64,000 bases of DNA from an uncultured Bacteroidia bacterium (lineage in GTDB: Bacteria; Bacteroidota; Bacteroidia; Bacteroidales; UBA932), in contig CACZZZ010000004.1 of the NCBI GenBank assembly GCA_902785825.1, forward strand, positions 62,001 to 126,000, read 5' to 3'. A program made the translations under genes and the position numbers. Positions within the stretch are counted from its first letter, which is position 1; each line of letters starts with the position of its first letter. Below the pieces are notes generated by a model. The model searched no databases. It was not told the origin of the DNA and worked only from the letters and a program-made list of their open reading frames with translations. Positions 52,555 through 61,507 of this stretch are shown here, in pieces.

Positions 52555-54237
52555 ATGAAAAGGAAAGCGCGCGGAATATTCATCCTCGCCTTGGCGCTTG
52601 CCTTGGCAATGCCGGCGGACTTGGCCGGACAGGTCAAGAAAGGCAAGTTGTTCAGGAACAGACATAAAATTGAGAATCAGGAACTTCGCTCGAAAATAGA
52701 CTCGATGACCTCCGTCATCGACAGCCTTCGGAAAGACATAGTCCTCAAAGACAGCCTCGCGAAGGAGATGCTAAGCATCTACGAGGAGAATGAGGGTAAG
52801 AGCGCCGCCGGACTCAATCCTGAGGATTACAGTCCTGAGCTCACTGACAGCCTTCTGAACATCTGGTACCTCCACAGGCAAGTCAATAATGACAAGCATG
52901 GTGAGGGCTACGACATGGACTCCGTCAATCTCACCTCCAATGTCCCCGACAATGTCCTGAAGGAGAGACTCGAGAGCATGAACTCCTACATCACCCTCCC
53001 CTTCAACGAGACCGTCAGGAACTACATGGTGCTATATTCCGAGAAAATGCCGACCAAGATGGGCAACATCCTCGGACTCTGCCAGTATTATATGCCGATC
53101 TTCGAGGAGACTTTCAGCAAATATGACCTCCCGGACGAGCTGAAGTACATGGCTATTATTGAGTCGGCGCTCAACCCGGTCGCGGTCTCGAGAGCCGGAG
53201 CGAAGGGAATGTGGCAGTTCATGACCAAGACCGCCAAGAGTTATGGCCTGGAAATCAACTCCTACGTGGACGAGAGACTGGATCCTTTCAAGGCGTCGGA
53301 CGCCGCGGCCCGCTATCTGGTGGACTCCTACAGGTTGTTCGGCGACTGGAACCTGGCCATCTCCTCCTACAACTGCGGCCCCGGCAATGTCAACAAGGCC
53401 ATCAGACGCGGCGGAGGCAGGGATTTCTGGACCGTGTATGACTATCTTCCGAGAGAGACCAGAGGTTATGTGCCGGCCTTTGTCGGAGCCATGTACGCCA
53501 TCAGGTACGGAAAGGAATATGGTCTAACCCCCAGCAACGTGCAGATGCCGGTTCAGGTGGACACTTTCGAGATCAGGAGGAACCTCCATTTCGAGCAGAT
53601 AAGCGACCTGGTCGGAATCTCGGTCGAGGAACTTGAGAACCTCAATCCGCAGTACATAAAGGATGTGATCCCTGGCAACAGCGGAACCTACATCCTGCGC
53701 ATCCCGTTCAACTACTCCAGCGCTTTCATCGCCAACGAGGATTCCCTCTACACCCATAGGGCCGAGGAACTTCTCAATCCCCAGACACTGGTCAATTCCA
53801 AGCAGACATCCCGCTCATCAGGTTCAGGAGGAGGCTCCCCTACAACCAGCCAGGTCAGATACAAGGTCAAAAGCGGAGACAACCTGGGGAAAATAGCCGC
53901 GAGATACCACGTCACCGTGAAACAGCTCATGAGTTGGAACCATTTGAGGAGCAGCTCGATACGCATTGGGCAAACCTTAGTGATAAATAAGGCCGGAGCC
54001 CCGGTGTCAAACTCTTCGGCAAGTTCTTCCGCCCCTAAGCCGAAAACTTCCGCAAGCACCTCCGCATCAAAGCCGCAGACATCTTCCGCCCAGGCGACCA
54101 CCTACAAGGTCAAGCAGGGAGACAACCTCTACAACATCGCCAAGAAATACGGCACAACCGCGGACAAGTTGATGAGGTACAATGGGATCAGCAGCAAGCT
54201 TAGGGTCGGGCAGATCATCAAGATCCCTCCCAAATAG
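52555..54237 (+). CDS. mltD: membrane-bound lytic murein transglycosylase D with two LysM domains
   Basis: A 560-residue exported enzyme with a signal peptide (residues 1-25). The SLT domain has the catalytic Glu203 in IIESALNPVAVSRAGAKGMW, followed by TAKSYGLEIN and ISSYNCGPGNV. Two LysM repeats in the C-terminal third (YKVKSGDNLGKIAARY and YKVKQGDNLYNIAKKY) bind peptidoglycan and are separated by a Ser/Ala-rich linker. It cleaves the glycan strand with anhydro-muramyl formation. The start ATG 52555 avoids a long false extension into the DUF5683 gene. A terminator lies in the convergent gene at 54291-54324. Confidence 0.93.
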   Translation: MKRKARGIFILALALALAMPADLAGQVKKGKLFRNRHKIENQELRSKIDSMTSVIDSLRKDIVLKDSLAKEMLSIYEENEGKSAAGLNPEDYSPELTDSLLNIWYLHRQVNNDKHGEGYDMDSVNLTSNVPDNVLKERLESMNSYITLPFNETVRNYMVLYSEKMPTKMGNILGLCQYYMPIFEETFSKYDLPDELKYMAIIESALNPVAVSRAGAKGMWQFMTKTAKSYGLEINSYVDERLDPFKASDAAARYLVDSYRLFGDWNLAISSYNCGPGNVNKAIRRGGGRDFWTVYDYLPRETRGYVPAFVGAMYAIRYGKEYGLTPSNVQMPVQVDTFEIRRNLHFEQISDLVGISVEELENLNPQYIKDVIPGNSGTYILRIPFNYSSAFIANEDSLYTHRAEELLNPQTLVNSKQTSRSSGSGGGSPTTSQVRYKVKSGDNLGKIAARYHVTVKQLMSWNHLRSSSIRIGQTLVINKAGAPVSNSSASSSAPKPKTSASTSASKPQTSSAQATTYKVKQGDNLYNIAKKYGTTADKLMRYNGISSKLRVGQIIKIPPK

Positions 54238-56004
54238 TCATATCTCCAGGACAGCTTGGAGCCTTGCTTCCCTGACCGCAGACTTAGATGAAACCCTGAG
54301 GTAAAGCTTCAGGGTTTTTCTTTTCCATGGCCGGAACTTGTAGCCCCCGACCGCCGAGAAGGCGACTCCCCTGCCGTAATAAGCTGGCACAGAAAAGTTT
54401 CCGGGAGCGTCCCGCTCGTATGAATATATCCTGTCATCCCAATTATCGACAAGGAATAGAGTCCCTCGAAGATATGCGCTGAGTTTCTCGGTTTTCCTTC
54501 CGACCTCAAGATATGTCAGTCCAGCCAAAGATTTGCAAAGCAGGCCCTCCAGCCTGAGACGGGCCTTCCAGGTGGCTGAGTCCGATTCCCCATATCGGGC
54601 GGATAATCCCGCCGATGCCCAGTCCAGGTCCAACCGAAGACCAGTCCGGTACACGAGGTAAACCTCATAAGGACGGTAACGTTCCGTGAACCTCAGCGAC
54701 AGCACATGCCTGGGGCTGAGCTGGAAAGGGATTTTGGCAAATATTTTCACTTGGCGGCGTCCCCTGTCGGAATCTTTGACTCCCAGATCCGCGGTTAGCT
54801 GGAAGCCATATCTCTCTATTCCCAAAGCGACTCCGATCTCGTCTGAAGTCTTGGTCCAGCTTCTGACTCCACCGCTCCAGGAGCCGTCAAATGTGGATGG
54901 ATAGAACCTCGCTACCCCACTGATTCTCCACCCTTCCCCTATCAGAATGGACGTACCCGCCACCGAGGCCACCGCACCTGAAGACAGGTCCCCTGCGACC
55001 TCACCGAAGATGTCCGCGCCATGGATATTCCATCTGCCATCGACCGACACCTTACCCTGGCTCCCGCTACACCACGACGAGAAACCGATCTGGCCGCTTC
55101 TTCCGTTCCAGCCAAGAGAGACTCCCGGCATGATTCCGACCACACTTTTCGCGGATCCCTCCATCTTGCTCCGCAGCCCCGGAAACGAGATAAAAGGGAT
55201 GAATGAGAACCTACCGGCGGAAAGTGCGGCTGCCGCTCCCCTATGGCTTCCGATCCCCGACCAGGACCACGACGGAGACAAGCCGGTCGGCCGCCTCGAG
55301 AAAGACGAGGACGAGGAGAAACCGCCCAGAGACATTCCGCTCCAAAGCGATAACCCCTGGCCAAGACGCAGATTATAGTCGCCTATCACTGCCTTGGTCA
55401 GCAGGTTTTTCCCAGAGAAGGCGATATTCCCGGACCAAGCTGATGGTGGAAACAGCTTAGCGTCACCATAATACGATCTTGCGGCAAGGGATATATCCCC
55501 AATCCCGCCAGCGGACAGCTTGTACTTTAGCCCATAACTGAAATCCTTCCCTTTCACAGATCCCCTTAACAGGGCGTCCTGCTTGAGCCCTCTCTTATCA
55601 TCGACTTTCTGCCCCGGAGGCGAATTGCTCTCAAGGGAGATGAAAGGCCGCAAGGCAGCGACATATTCCTCGTCAAATCCTTCTACCAAAGCCAGTTCCG
55701 AATAGGATAGCACGTCTCCGGAGCGTGAGCGATAATCCTCCAGGCTGGCCACCTGATATTGGCTCATCAGCCCGCTTGAGATAAGTTTGGACCTGGAGCA
55801 GAGATTGATACGGAGAGGATGCGACAGATAATGAAGGAATATCTCAACCTCCTGTTCGTCAAGATCTTCCGCACATGACGCTCCGGAGAGAACCAGGATG
55901 TTTCCGATGTATTCTCCGGTCTGCGCGGGAACCGGGATCGGCACGCAAGCGAGCCGGATTGTAAGCGGCAAGGCAATCGCGATAATGGATGTGAAGCTTT
56001 TCAT
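54238..56004 (-). CDS. secreted helix-hairpin-helix/beta-barrel outer-membrane protein
   Basis: A 588-residue precursor with a signal peptide (about residues 1-28, ending PVPAQ). Residues 45-125 contain two helix-hairpin-helix-like units (EVEIFLHYLSHPLRINLCSR and LSYSELALVEGFDEEYVAAL) as in ComEA-type domains. The rest, from about residue 135, is a beta-rich chain with alternating Ser, Gly and aromatics, probably an outer-membrane barrel. This combination is known in Bacteroidota, but its role (DNA handling, or just a binding domain) is not established. It converges on mltD with no gap. Confidence 0.7.
   Translation of the reverse strand: MKSFTSIIAIALPLTIRLACVPIPVPAQTGEYIGNILVLSGASCAEDLDEQEVEIFLHYLSHPLRINLCSRSKLISSGLMSQYQVASLEDYRSRSGDVLSYSELALVEGFDEEYVAALRPFISLESNSPPGQKVDDKRGLKQDALLRGSVKGKDFSYGLKYKLSAGGIGDISLAARSYYGDAKLFPPSAWSGNIAFSGKNLLTKAVIGDYNLRLGQGLSLWSGMSLGGFSSSSSFSRRPTGLSPSWSWSGIGSHRGAAAALSAGRFSFIPFISFPGLRSKMEGSAKSVVGIMPGVSLGWNGRSGQIGFSSWCSGSQGKVSVDGRWNIHGADIFGEVAGDLSSGAVASVAGTSILIGEGWRISGVARFYPSTFDGSWSGGVRSWTKTSDEIGVALGIERYGFQLTADLGVKDSDRGRRQVKIFAKIPFQLSPRHVLSLRFTERYRPYEVYLVYRTGLRLDLDWASAGLSARYGESDSATWKARLRLEGLLCKSLAGLTYLEVGRKTEKLSAYLRGTLFLVDNWDDRIYSYERDAPGNFSVPAYYGRGVAFSAVGGYKFRPWKRKTLKLYLRVSSKSAVREARLQAVLEI
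54291..54324 (+). terminator. mltD terminator inside the antisense gene
   Basis: AAACCCTGA (54291-54299) pairs with TCAGGGTTT (54309-54317), followed by TTCTTTT. It lies 54 bases after the mltD stop but within the coding part of the convergent HhH gene. Confidence 0.75.
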
Positions 56005-56019
56005 CTGAGAAGGTTTTCG

Positions 56020-56027
56020 CGAATATA
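56020..56027 (-). promoter_or_regulatory. -7 box for the HhH/barrel gene
   Basis: Minus strand TATATTCG, 15 bases before the ATG at 56004. Confidence 0.5.
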
Positions 56028-56101
56028 ACTTTCCCGGAGCGGATAATTACGGAATGATAAAAAAACGCGTGGGTTTATTTCTGTTTTTTATAAGTATTGG
56101 T

Positions 56102-56109
56102 TAAATTTG
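56102..56109 (+). promoter_or_regulatory. -7 box for the HPRT-adenylate kinase gene
   Basis: TAAATTTG, full match, 22 bases before the ATG at 56132. Confidence 0.55.
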
Positions 56110-56131
56110 TGTTTGTCTAAAATAAATCTTT

Positions 56132-57247
56132 ATGGGTAACATCAGACTTCACGACAAATCTTTCAGGCCCTTCATCGAATACGACAAGATCGAGAGCGCC
56201 ATTGACAAGGTAGCGGCCGAAATCACATCCGACTTTAAAGACAGCAAGGACGTTCCTGTGCTTCTCTGTGTGCTGAACGGGTCGATCCTGTTCACCGCCG
56301 AGCTGATGAAACGGTTGACTTTCAAGTGCGAGATAGTGTGCGTGAAACTGTCTTCCTACATCGGCACCCAATCCACTGGTGAGGTCAGGGACATCATCGG
56401 AATGACCGGCAGCGTGAAAGGCAAGAGGGTCATCATCGTCGAGGACATCATCGACTCCGGAAGGACCATCGCCAACCTCGTCAAGATGATGGAAGCGAAC
56501 GGGGCCAGCGAGACGAAGATCTGCACGATGCTCTTCAAGCCGGGATGCTACAAGCTCGACAAGAAGATCGATTATGTGGCCATGGAGATCCCGGACGACT
56601 TCATAGTGGGCTTCGGTCTTGACTATGACGGTCTGGGAAGAAACATCAAGGATATTTATGTATTGGACGAGAATATGAAATACTACATTCTGTTTGGCCC
56701 TCCGGGTGCGGGCAAAGGCACCCAGGCCGCCTCTATGGCGGAAAGGTTTAACCTCTGCCACATCTCTACAGGAGACCTTCTCCGCGGCGAGATGGCGAAA
56801 GGCAGCGAGCTCGGTCTCAAGGCAAAAGCTCTGATCGAAGCCGGCGAGCTGGTCCCCGACGAGATCGTTGAGGGGATGATCGAGAACAAGTTCGACTCCG
56901 TTAAGGGCTTCTCCGGATTCCTTCTGGACGGATTCCCCCGCACGACCGCGCAGGCCGAGGCTCTGGACAAGATGCTCGCCAAGAGAGACACCAGCGTCAC
57001 CGGTGTTGTGTCCCTGATGATTCCTGACGAGATGATAAAGGAGAGGATCAAGCACCGCGCCGCTATCGAGGGCCGCGCAGATGACGCCTCCGATGAGACA
57101 ATCTCCAACAGAATCAAGACATACCACGAGAAGACTGAGCCTCTTGTGGAATACTACAAGAAGGCCGGAGCCTACAACGAGATCGACGGCACCGGTACTA
57201 TCGAGGAGGTCCGTGAGCGGATCAACTCACTGATGGAGACTCTTTAA
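56132..57247 (+). CDS. fusion of hypoxanthine phosphoribosyltransferase and adenylate kinase
   Basis: A 371-residue protein in one frame. Residues 1 to about 178 are a hypoxanthine-type phosphoribosyltransferase with PVLLCVLNGSILFTAEL, VKLSSYIGTQSTG and the PRPP motif VIIVEDIIDSGRT; residues 182-371 are an adenylate kinase with P-loop GPPGAGKGT, DGFPRT and a short lid (RIKHRAAIEGRADD). The in-frame Met182 (ATG at 56675) is where a separate adk would begin. The two activities make IMP/GMP from bases and balance AMP, ADP and ATP. The fusion is clear; whether full-length or also a shorter Adk form is made is open. Confidence 0.93.
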   Translation: MGNIRLHDKSFRPFIEYDKIESAIDKVAAEITSDFKDSKDVPVLLCVLNGSILFTAELMKRLTFKCEIVCVKLSSYIGTQSTGEVRDIIGMTGSVKGKRVIIVEDIIDSGRTIANLVKMMEANGASETKICTMLFKPGCYKLDKKIDYVAMEIPDDFIVGFGLDYDGLGRNIKDIYVLDENMKYYILFGPPGAGKGTQAASMAERFNLCHISTGDLLRGEMAKGSELGLKAKALIEAGELVPDEIVEGMIENKFDSVKGFSGFLLDGFPRTTAQAEALDKMLAKRDTSVTGVVSLMIPDEMIKERIKHRAAIEGRADDASDETISNRIKTYHEKTEPLVEYYKKAGAYNEIDGTGTIEEVRERINSLMETL

Positions 57248-57266
57248 TCCTTAAATTAAATATCTT

Positions 57267-59606
57267 ATGACCAGACGCTTCCGGGCAGTTCTGCTGACCT
57301 TATTATTTACTTTATCGCCAGCGGCTGCCCAGGAGCCGCTAACCCAGATGATTGACCGTGGTCTTGGACGCGCCAAGACCCAATCACTCATTCTGGCGCG
57401 CAACCTGCGGGACAAAAAAGACGTCCTTCCCCGCACATGGGAGAACGGGACACTCAAGACTGTCCCCTACACCGGATGGATCTCCGGATTCTTCCCAGGT
57501 GTCCTCTGGATGATGTACGAGGAGACTGGAGACAACCTGTACCGGGAATATGCCGAACTATACACGGCGAGGGTTGAGCCAGCCAAGAAAATGACCAGCA
57601 ACCACGACACGGGCTTCATGCTGATGTCCAGTTTCGGCCACGGCTACAGGCTCACCGGCAATCCGCATTATCTTGAGGTGATACACGAGGGAACCGACAG
57701 CCTTATCACAAGATACACACCTTCAATAGGTGTAATGAAGTCCTGGAATGAGAATGAGAAATGGAAATATCCGGTCATCATAGACAACATGATGAACCTC
57801 GAGATGCTCTGCTACGCGACAAAGATGTTCGGCGACAGGCGTTACGAGGACATAGCCGTAACCCATTCAAAGACAACGATAAAGAACCATTTCAGGCCTG
57901 ACGCATCGACCTGGCACGTAGTGTCGTACGATCCCGCCACAGGACAGCCCCACGCCAAGAACACGGCTCAGGGATATTCCGACGACAGCGCCTGGGCAAG
58001 AGGACAGTCCTGGGGACTCTACGGGTACACCATGATGTTCCGGGAGACTCTCGATCCGGTTTTCCTGGAGCAAGCCAAGAAGATCGCCCGTTTCCTGAAA
58101 AACCATCCGAATCTTCCAGCCGACAAGATTCCCTGCTGGGACTATAATGCTCCAGGTGCTCCAAACGCCATGAGGGACGCGTCTGCCGGAGCGATCATGG
58201 CCTCGGCATTGATAGAGCTCAGCCAGCTTGATCCCGGACCCGAATCCAAGGAGTGGCTTGACCTTGCCATCCAGCAGCTAAGGACCCTTAGCGGCCCCGA
58301 ATATCTCGCTGAGCCCGGTGAGCAAGGAGGTTTTATCCTCAAACATGGCGTCGGCCACCTTCCTGGCAATTCGGAGATCGACGTTCCGCTGACCTATGCG
58401 GACTATTACTACATCGAGGCTCTCCAGAGACTGAAGAAACTCCTGGAGCGTCAGGACGGAGCCACCGACAGAAAAGTATGGGTCGAGACGATGACGAAGA
58501 TTGCCGAGCCGGTACTCACTAATCTCGCCGCCGGAACCCTCCGGAAGAATATGCCATACGAGACTAGAAACAAGTCCATTCCCCACCAGGATGTCGCCTA
58601 TCTCGAAGCGTTCGGCAGGGTTATATGCGGCATCGCTCCCTGGCTTGAGCTCGGGCCGGACGACACCGAGGAAGGACGTCTGAGAGAGAAATTCATAGAC
58701 CTGACTGTCAAAGGATTGGCCAATGCCGTCGATCCTTCTTCCCCGGACTATTTGACCTTCGGAGGCACTTCTGAAGGACAGCCTCTCGTGGATGCCGCCT
58801 TCCTCGCGGAAGGAGTGTTGAGAGCTCCGACCCAGATCTGGGACAGGCTTGACAAAAAGACCCAGGAGCGTCTGGTAACCGAGTGGAAACGTTCCCGCCT
58901 GATAAAGCCGGGAGAGAACAACTGGCTCCTTTTCACCTCCACAGTGGAGGCCGCCCTACTGGAATTCACAGGGGAATGTGACAAAAACAGGCTTCTATAC
59001 GGCGTCAAGAGATTCAGGGACAACTGGTATAAAGGCGACGCCTGGTACGGTGATGGCAGCGACTTCCACCTGGACTATTACAACAGCCTGGTGATCCATC
59101 CGATGCTGACCGATGTGCTGAGGATTATGGAAAAGCATGGGATCAAGGGTGCTGACTTCCTTCCTGAACAAGAGAAGCGGCTCGGCAGATTTGCCGCGGA
59201 GCTCGAAAGAATGATCTCCCCCGAGGGAACCTACCCTGTCATCGGGCGTTCAATCGCCTACCGTTTCGGTTCTTTCCACGCCCTTTCACAAGCGTCTCTG
59301 CTTCACTTACTTCCCTCCAGTCTGAGTTCTGCCCAAGTCCGCTCAGCCTTGACCGCGGTGATCTCCAGACAGGCCTCTGCCCCTGGAACCTTCGACAAAG
59401 ACGGTTGGCTCAGGATCGGTTACGCTGGCAATCAAATCCAGATGGGAGAGACCTACATCAACACCGGCAGCGTTTACCTTTGCTGCGCGGCCTTCCTAGC
59501 CTTAGGTCTTCCTGAAAGTGATCCCTTCTGGGCAGCGCCCGGCAGGGACTGGACCTCCCGCAAAGCCTGGAACGGCATTGACGTAGGCCTTGATCACGCT
59601 TTGTAA
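57267..59606 (+). CDS. secreted GH88 glycosidase fused to a DUF2264 domain
   Basis: A 779-residue precursor with a signal peptide (1-21, AAAQ). Residues 25 to about 400 are a glycoside hydrolase 88/105-type alpha/alpha barrel, with likely catalytic Asp114 (NHDTGFML) and Asp173 (IIDNMMNLEML) and the block SDDSAWARGQSWGLYG; GH88 removes 4,5-unsaturated uronic acid left by lyases. Residues of about 410-779 match DUF2264 (YETRNKSIPHQDVAYLEAFG, WYGDGSDFHLDYYNS, ISPEGTYPVIGRSIAYR), another barrel thought to act on uronic-acid glycans. No PUL partner is adjacent. It follows the HPRT-Adk gene by 19 bases. Confidence 0.85.
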   Translation: MTRRFRAVLLTLLFTLSPAAAQEPLTQMIDRGLGRAKTQSLILARNLRDKKDVLPRTWENGTLKTVPYTGWISGFFPGVLWMMYEETGDNLYREYAELYTARVEPAKKMTSNHDTGFMLMSSFGHGYRLTGNPHYLEVIHEGTDSLITRYTPSIGVMKSWNENEKWKYPVIIDNMMNLEMLCYATKMFGDRRYEDIAVTHSKTTIKNHFRPDASTWHVVSYDPATGQPHAKNTAQGYSDDSAWARGQSWGLYGYTMMFRETLDPVFLEQAKKIARFLKNHPNLPADKIPCWDYNAPGAPNAMRDASAGAIMASALIELSQLDPGPESKEWLDLAIQQLRTLSGPEYLAEPGEQGGFILKHGVGHLPGNSEIDVPLTYADYYYIEALQRLKKLLERQDGATDRKVWVETMTKIAEPVLTNLAAGTLRKNMPYETRNKSIPHQDVAYLEAFGRVICGIAPWLELGPDDTEEGRLREKFIDLTVKGLANAVDPSSPDYLTFGGTSEGQPLVDAAFLAEGVLRAPTQIWDRLDKKTQERLVTEWKRSRLIKPGENNWLLFTSTVEAALLEFTGECDKNRLLYGVKRFRDNWYKGDAWYGDGSDFHLDYYNSLVIHPMLTDVLRIMEKHGIKGADFLPEQEKRLGRFAAELERMISPEGTYPVIGRSIAYRFGSFHALSQASLLHLLPSSLSSAQVRSALTAVISRQASAPGTFDKDGWLRIGYAGNQIQMGETYINTGSVYLCCAAFLALGLPESDPFWAAPGRDWTSRKAWNGIDVGLDHAL

Positions 59607-59609
59607 ATA

Positions 59610-60194
59610 TTAAAGCTGCTTATTGAGGCGGCGGAGAATCCGATCGATGTCGGAGGTAAGGATCGAGCCTTTCAAGGCGACAACACTCTGGCCGTAAAGG
59701 ATAATCACGAGATCCGAGACATGATTGCCATCCTCGGAGACAACTCCGTAAGTCTCATCGAAAGAGAAGGACCCCTCTCCGTTGCGTTTCACGAGGTTCT
59801 CTTTATGGATATTCTTAAGAACCGATGCCTCGATCTCGTCTTTAAGCTCCGGCCGGCTGTAGGCGTAATCGAGCATATAGACAACATCGACCCGTTTGAA
59901 CGCCTTCGCTACTTTCCTGGTCCAGGCTGTTCCCGCACGGCCGACTGTCTTTCCCATGGTCATCGCCATCCGACCGAGCTTCATCAGTGAGACATTTCCC
60001 TTCCCGTCATAACGATCCATCAGGGTGACTATATTCTCGAAACCTTCCTCATAAGTTCCCTCAAATGAAGGGATTGAGGATGGTTCCAGGCCCTCCAGCC
60101 GTCCTTGTCCAGGGATTTGCCCATAAGCAGAAGGAGCCGTGGCGCATAAAAGCAACGTCACGGCAATGAATATTGATCTAATACTCGAACCCAT
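59610..60194 (-). CDS. exported DUF4252 family protein, third of the operon
   Basis: A 194-residue exported protein with a signal peptide (cut near AYGQ). The mature part fits DUF4252: a helical first half (LMKLGRMAMTMGK) and a beta second half ending in the conserved VIILYGQSVVALKGSILTSDI. The function of the family is unknown. It is the last gene of the sigma factor operon, 2 bases after the previous DUF4252 gene, and has a longer Pro/Gly-rich N-terminus than the other two. Confidence 0.7.
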   Translation of the reverse strand: MGSSIRSIFIAVTLLLCATAPSAYGQIPGQGRLEGLEPSSIPSFEGTYEEGFENIVTLMDRYDGKGNVSLMKLGRMAMTMGKTVGRAGTAWTRKVAKAFKRVDVVYMLDYAYSRPELKDEIEASVLKNIHKENLVKRNGEGSFSFDETYGVVSEDGNHVSDLVIILYGQSVVALKGSILTSDIDRILRRLNKQL

Positions 60195-60196
60195 GG

Positions 60197-60688
60197 CTAA
60201 AACAGATCCTTGCTTACAGTCGCCACAGCATTCTCCACATCCGCTCGGTTCATCAATCCGTCGATTCCGATGAACATGGATTCCCCAGAATCGAAAACGG
60301 TGAGGAGCAGGCTCTTGAGGAACTGATCGTCTCCCAGGGATAATATATTGACTTTCTGCCCTTTATCCTTAATCTCCATCAAGGTCTCAAACTTCGCGCC
60401 ACCCACTATACGGGTGACATCCTTTGAAATCTTTTCAGCCAGGGAGGAATCCTCTGTCTGGAGCATGTAAAAGCCGGTCATCGACTTGATCATCGGAGCC
60501 AGGTCCAACCCGTTATCCTCGATCCTGACCTCGGGGAGCTTGCCGATCATCTTGAACATGGCCGGGGAGATATAAACAGCGGTCACGCGATCGTCGTCTG
60601 AATATTTCTGGTAGATGGTCTTGTAGTCCTGGGCAAAAGCGGTGAAAGCCACCAAGGAGATTATTATAGTCAGTATAGCGCGTCTCAT
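60197..60688 (-). CDS. exported DUF4252 family protein, second of the operon
   Basis: A 163-residue exported protein (signal residues 1-20, ending AFAQ). Features shared with DUF4252 are the start YQKYSDDDRVTAVYISPAMFKM, the middle FETLMEIKDKGQKVNIL and the end SMFIGIDGLMNRADVENAV. The start overlaps the stop of the small membrane-protein gene by 4 bases. Function is unknown. Confidence 0.8.
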   Translation of the reverse strand: MRRAILTIIISLVAFTAFAQDYKTIYQKYSDDDRVTAVYISPAMFKMIGKLPEVRIEDNGLDLAPMIKSMTGFYMLQTEDSSLAEKISKDVTRIVGGAKFETLMEIKDKGQKVNILSLGDDQFLKSLLLTVFDSGESMFIGIDGLMNRADVENAVATVSKDLF

Positions 60689-61008
60689 TTTGATATATTA
60701 TTCATTTGGTTATTAACTACTTCCGTAAAAGAAATCAAAGCTTTCTCCACCTCGGCGTAGGCCATAGCCGGGTCGTCGAAGGTATCTTTCAGAGGACTTG
60801 GTCTGAAACTGAGAGCCAAGGCGACGACAAGGACAACCGACGCTGCGACTCCGGAGAGCCAGAACAGCCGGCTCCGGATGTCCGTAGGCTTCTGGACAGA
60901 GGCTTTTATCTTGTCCTCGAGTCCTTCCGGGGTCACGATGGACTCGTCGAGCGAGATCCGCTCGAGATCCTCCATGGTAAGTTTATCTATCTCATCTATT
61001 GTCTTCAT
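60685..61008 (-). CDS. small membrane protein, possible anti-sigma factor
   Basis: A 107-residue protein with one membrane segment (about residues 46-66, LFWLSGVAASVVLVVALALS) between an acidic N-terminal part (MKTIDEIDKLTMEDLERISL) and a C-terminal part with ALISFTEVVNNQMNN. Size, topology and position right after the ECF sigma gene, which it overlaps by 17 bases, suggest an anti-sigma partner. It lacks a recognisable zinc or FecR-type motif. The role is inference from context only. Confidence 0.6.
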   Translation of the reverse strand: MKTIDEIDKLTMEDLERISLDESIVTPEGLEDKIKASVQKPTDIRSRLFWLSGVAASVVLVVALALSFRPSPLKDTFDDPAMAYAEVEKALISFTEVVNNQMNNISK

Positions 61009-61504
61009 CGCTTGTCATTCTTTTAAGTTTCTTTCTGGCCTCACTCAATTTCACCCTCACATTAGTTTCCGAGAGTCCGGTAAGCTGGGCTATCTGGGGA
61101 TAGGGCATATTCTCGAAAACTCTCATTTCCAACACCTTCCTCTGTTTCTCAGGAAGCCGGGCCATGCATTCCCGGATCCTCGCAAGGTTTTCCCGGTTGA
61201 TAAGCCCATCATCGGAGGTCAAATCCGAGGCGGTCACTCCCTCCAGGATTTCCGGCTCCGGATGGACTGTCCGGGACCGTGAGACGCTCCGCACCTTGTC
61301 CAGGCAAAGGTTCTTTATCATCGTCAGTCCGAGAGCCAGCGGATTATTCACTTCGCCGAGTGAGTCCCTCCGCTTCCAGAGCTTCAGGAACAGGTCCTGG
61401 ACAGCGTCCTGGGCCTCGGCGTCGGACTCCAGGATGTAGAAAGCCACCCTGTAGAACCGACCAGCCAAAGGCAGCCAGACATTGTTGAACTCCTCGACGC
61501 CCAT
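60992..61504 (-). CDS. ECF-family RNA polymerase sigma factor
   Basis: A 170-residue sigma-70 ECF protein. Region 2 is seen in ILESDAEAQDAVQDLFLKLW and PLALGLTMIKNLCLDKVRS; region 4 in CMARLPEKQRKVLEMRVFEN and the recognition helix SETNVRVKLSEARKKLKR. It directs transcription to a set of envelope or stress genes, probably including its own operon. The gene is 3 bases after the first DUF4252 gene and overlaps the small membrane-protein gene. No typical SusCD or FecR partner is adjacent. Confidence 0.92.
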   Translation of the reverse strand: MGVEEFNNVWLPLAGRFYRVAFYILESDAEAQDAVQDLFLKLWKRRDSLGEVNNPLALGLTMIKNLCLDKVRSVSRSRTVHPEPEILEGVTASDLTSDDGLINRENLARIRECMARLPEKQRKVLEMRVFENMPYPQIAQLTGLSETNVRVKLSEARKKLKRMTSDEDNR

Positions 61505-61507
61505 CGC

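Noticed and set aside
56117..57127. A 336-codon open frame on the minus strand opposite the HPRT-Adk gene
   Set aside because: It is an antisense shadow of a well-conserved gene, has no start context or family resemblance, and arises from the codon pattern of the real gene.
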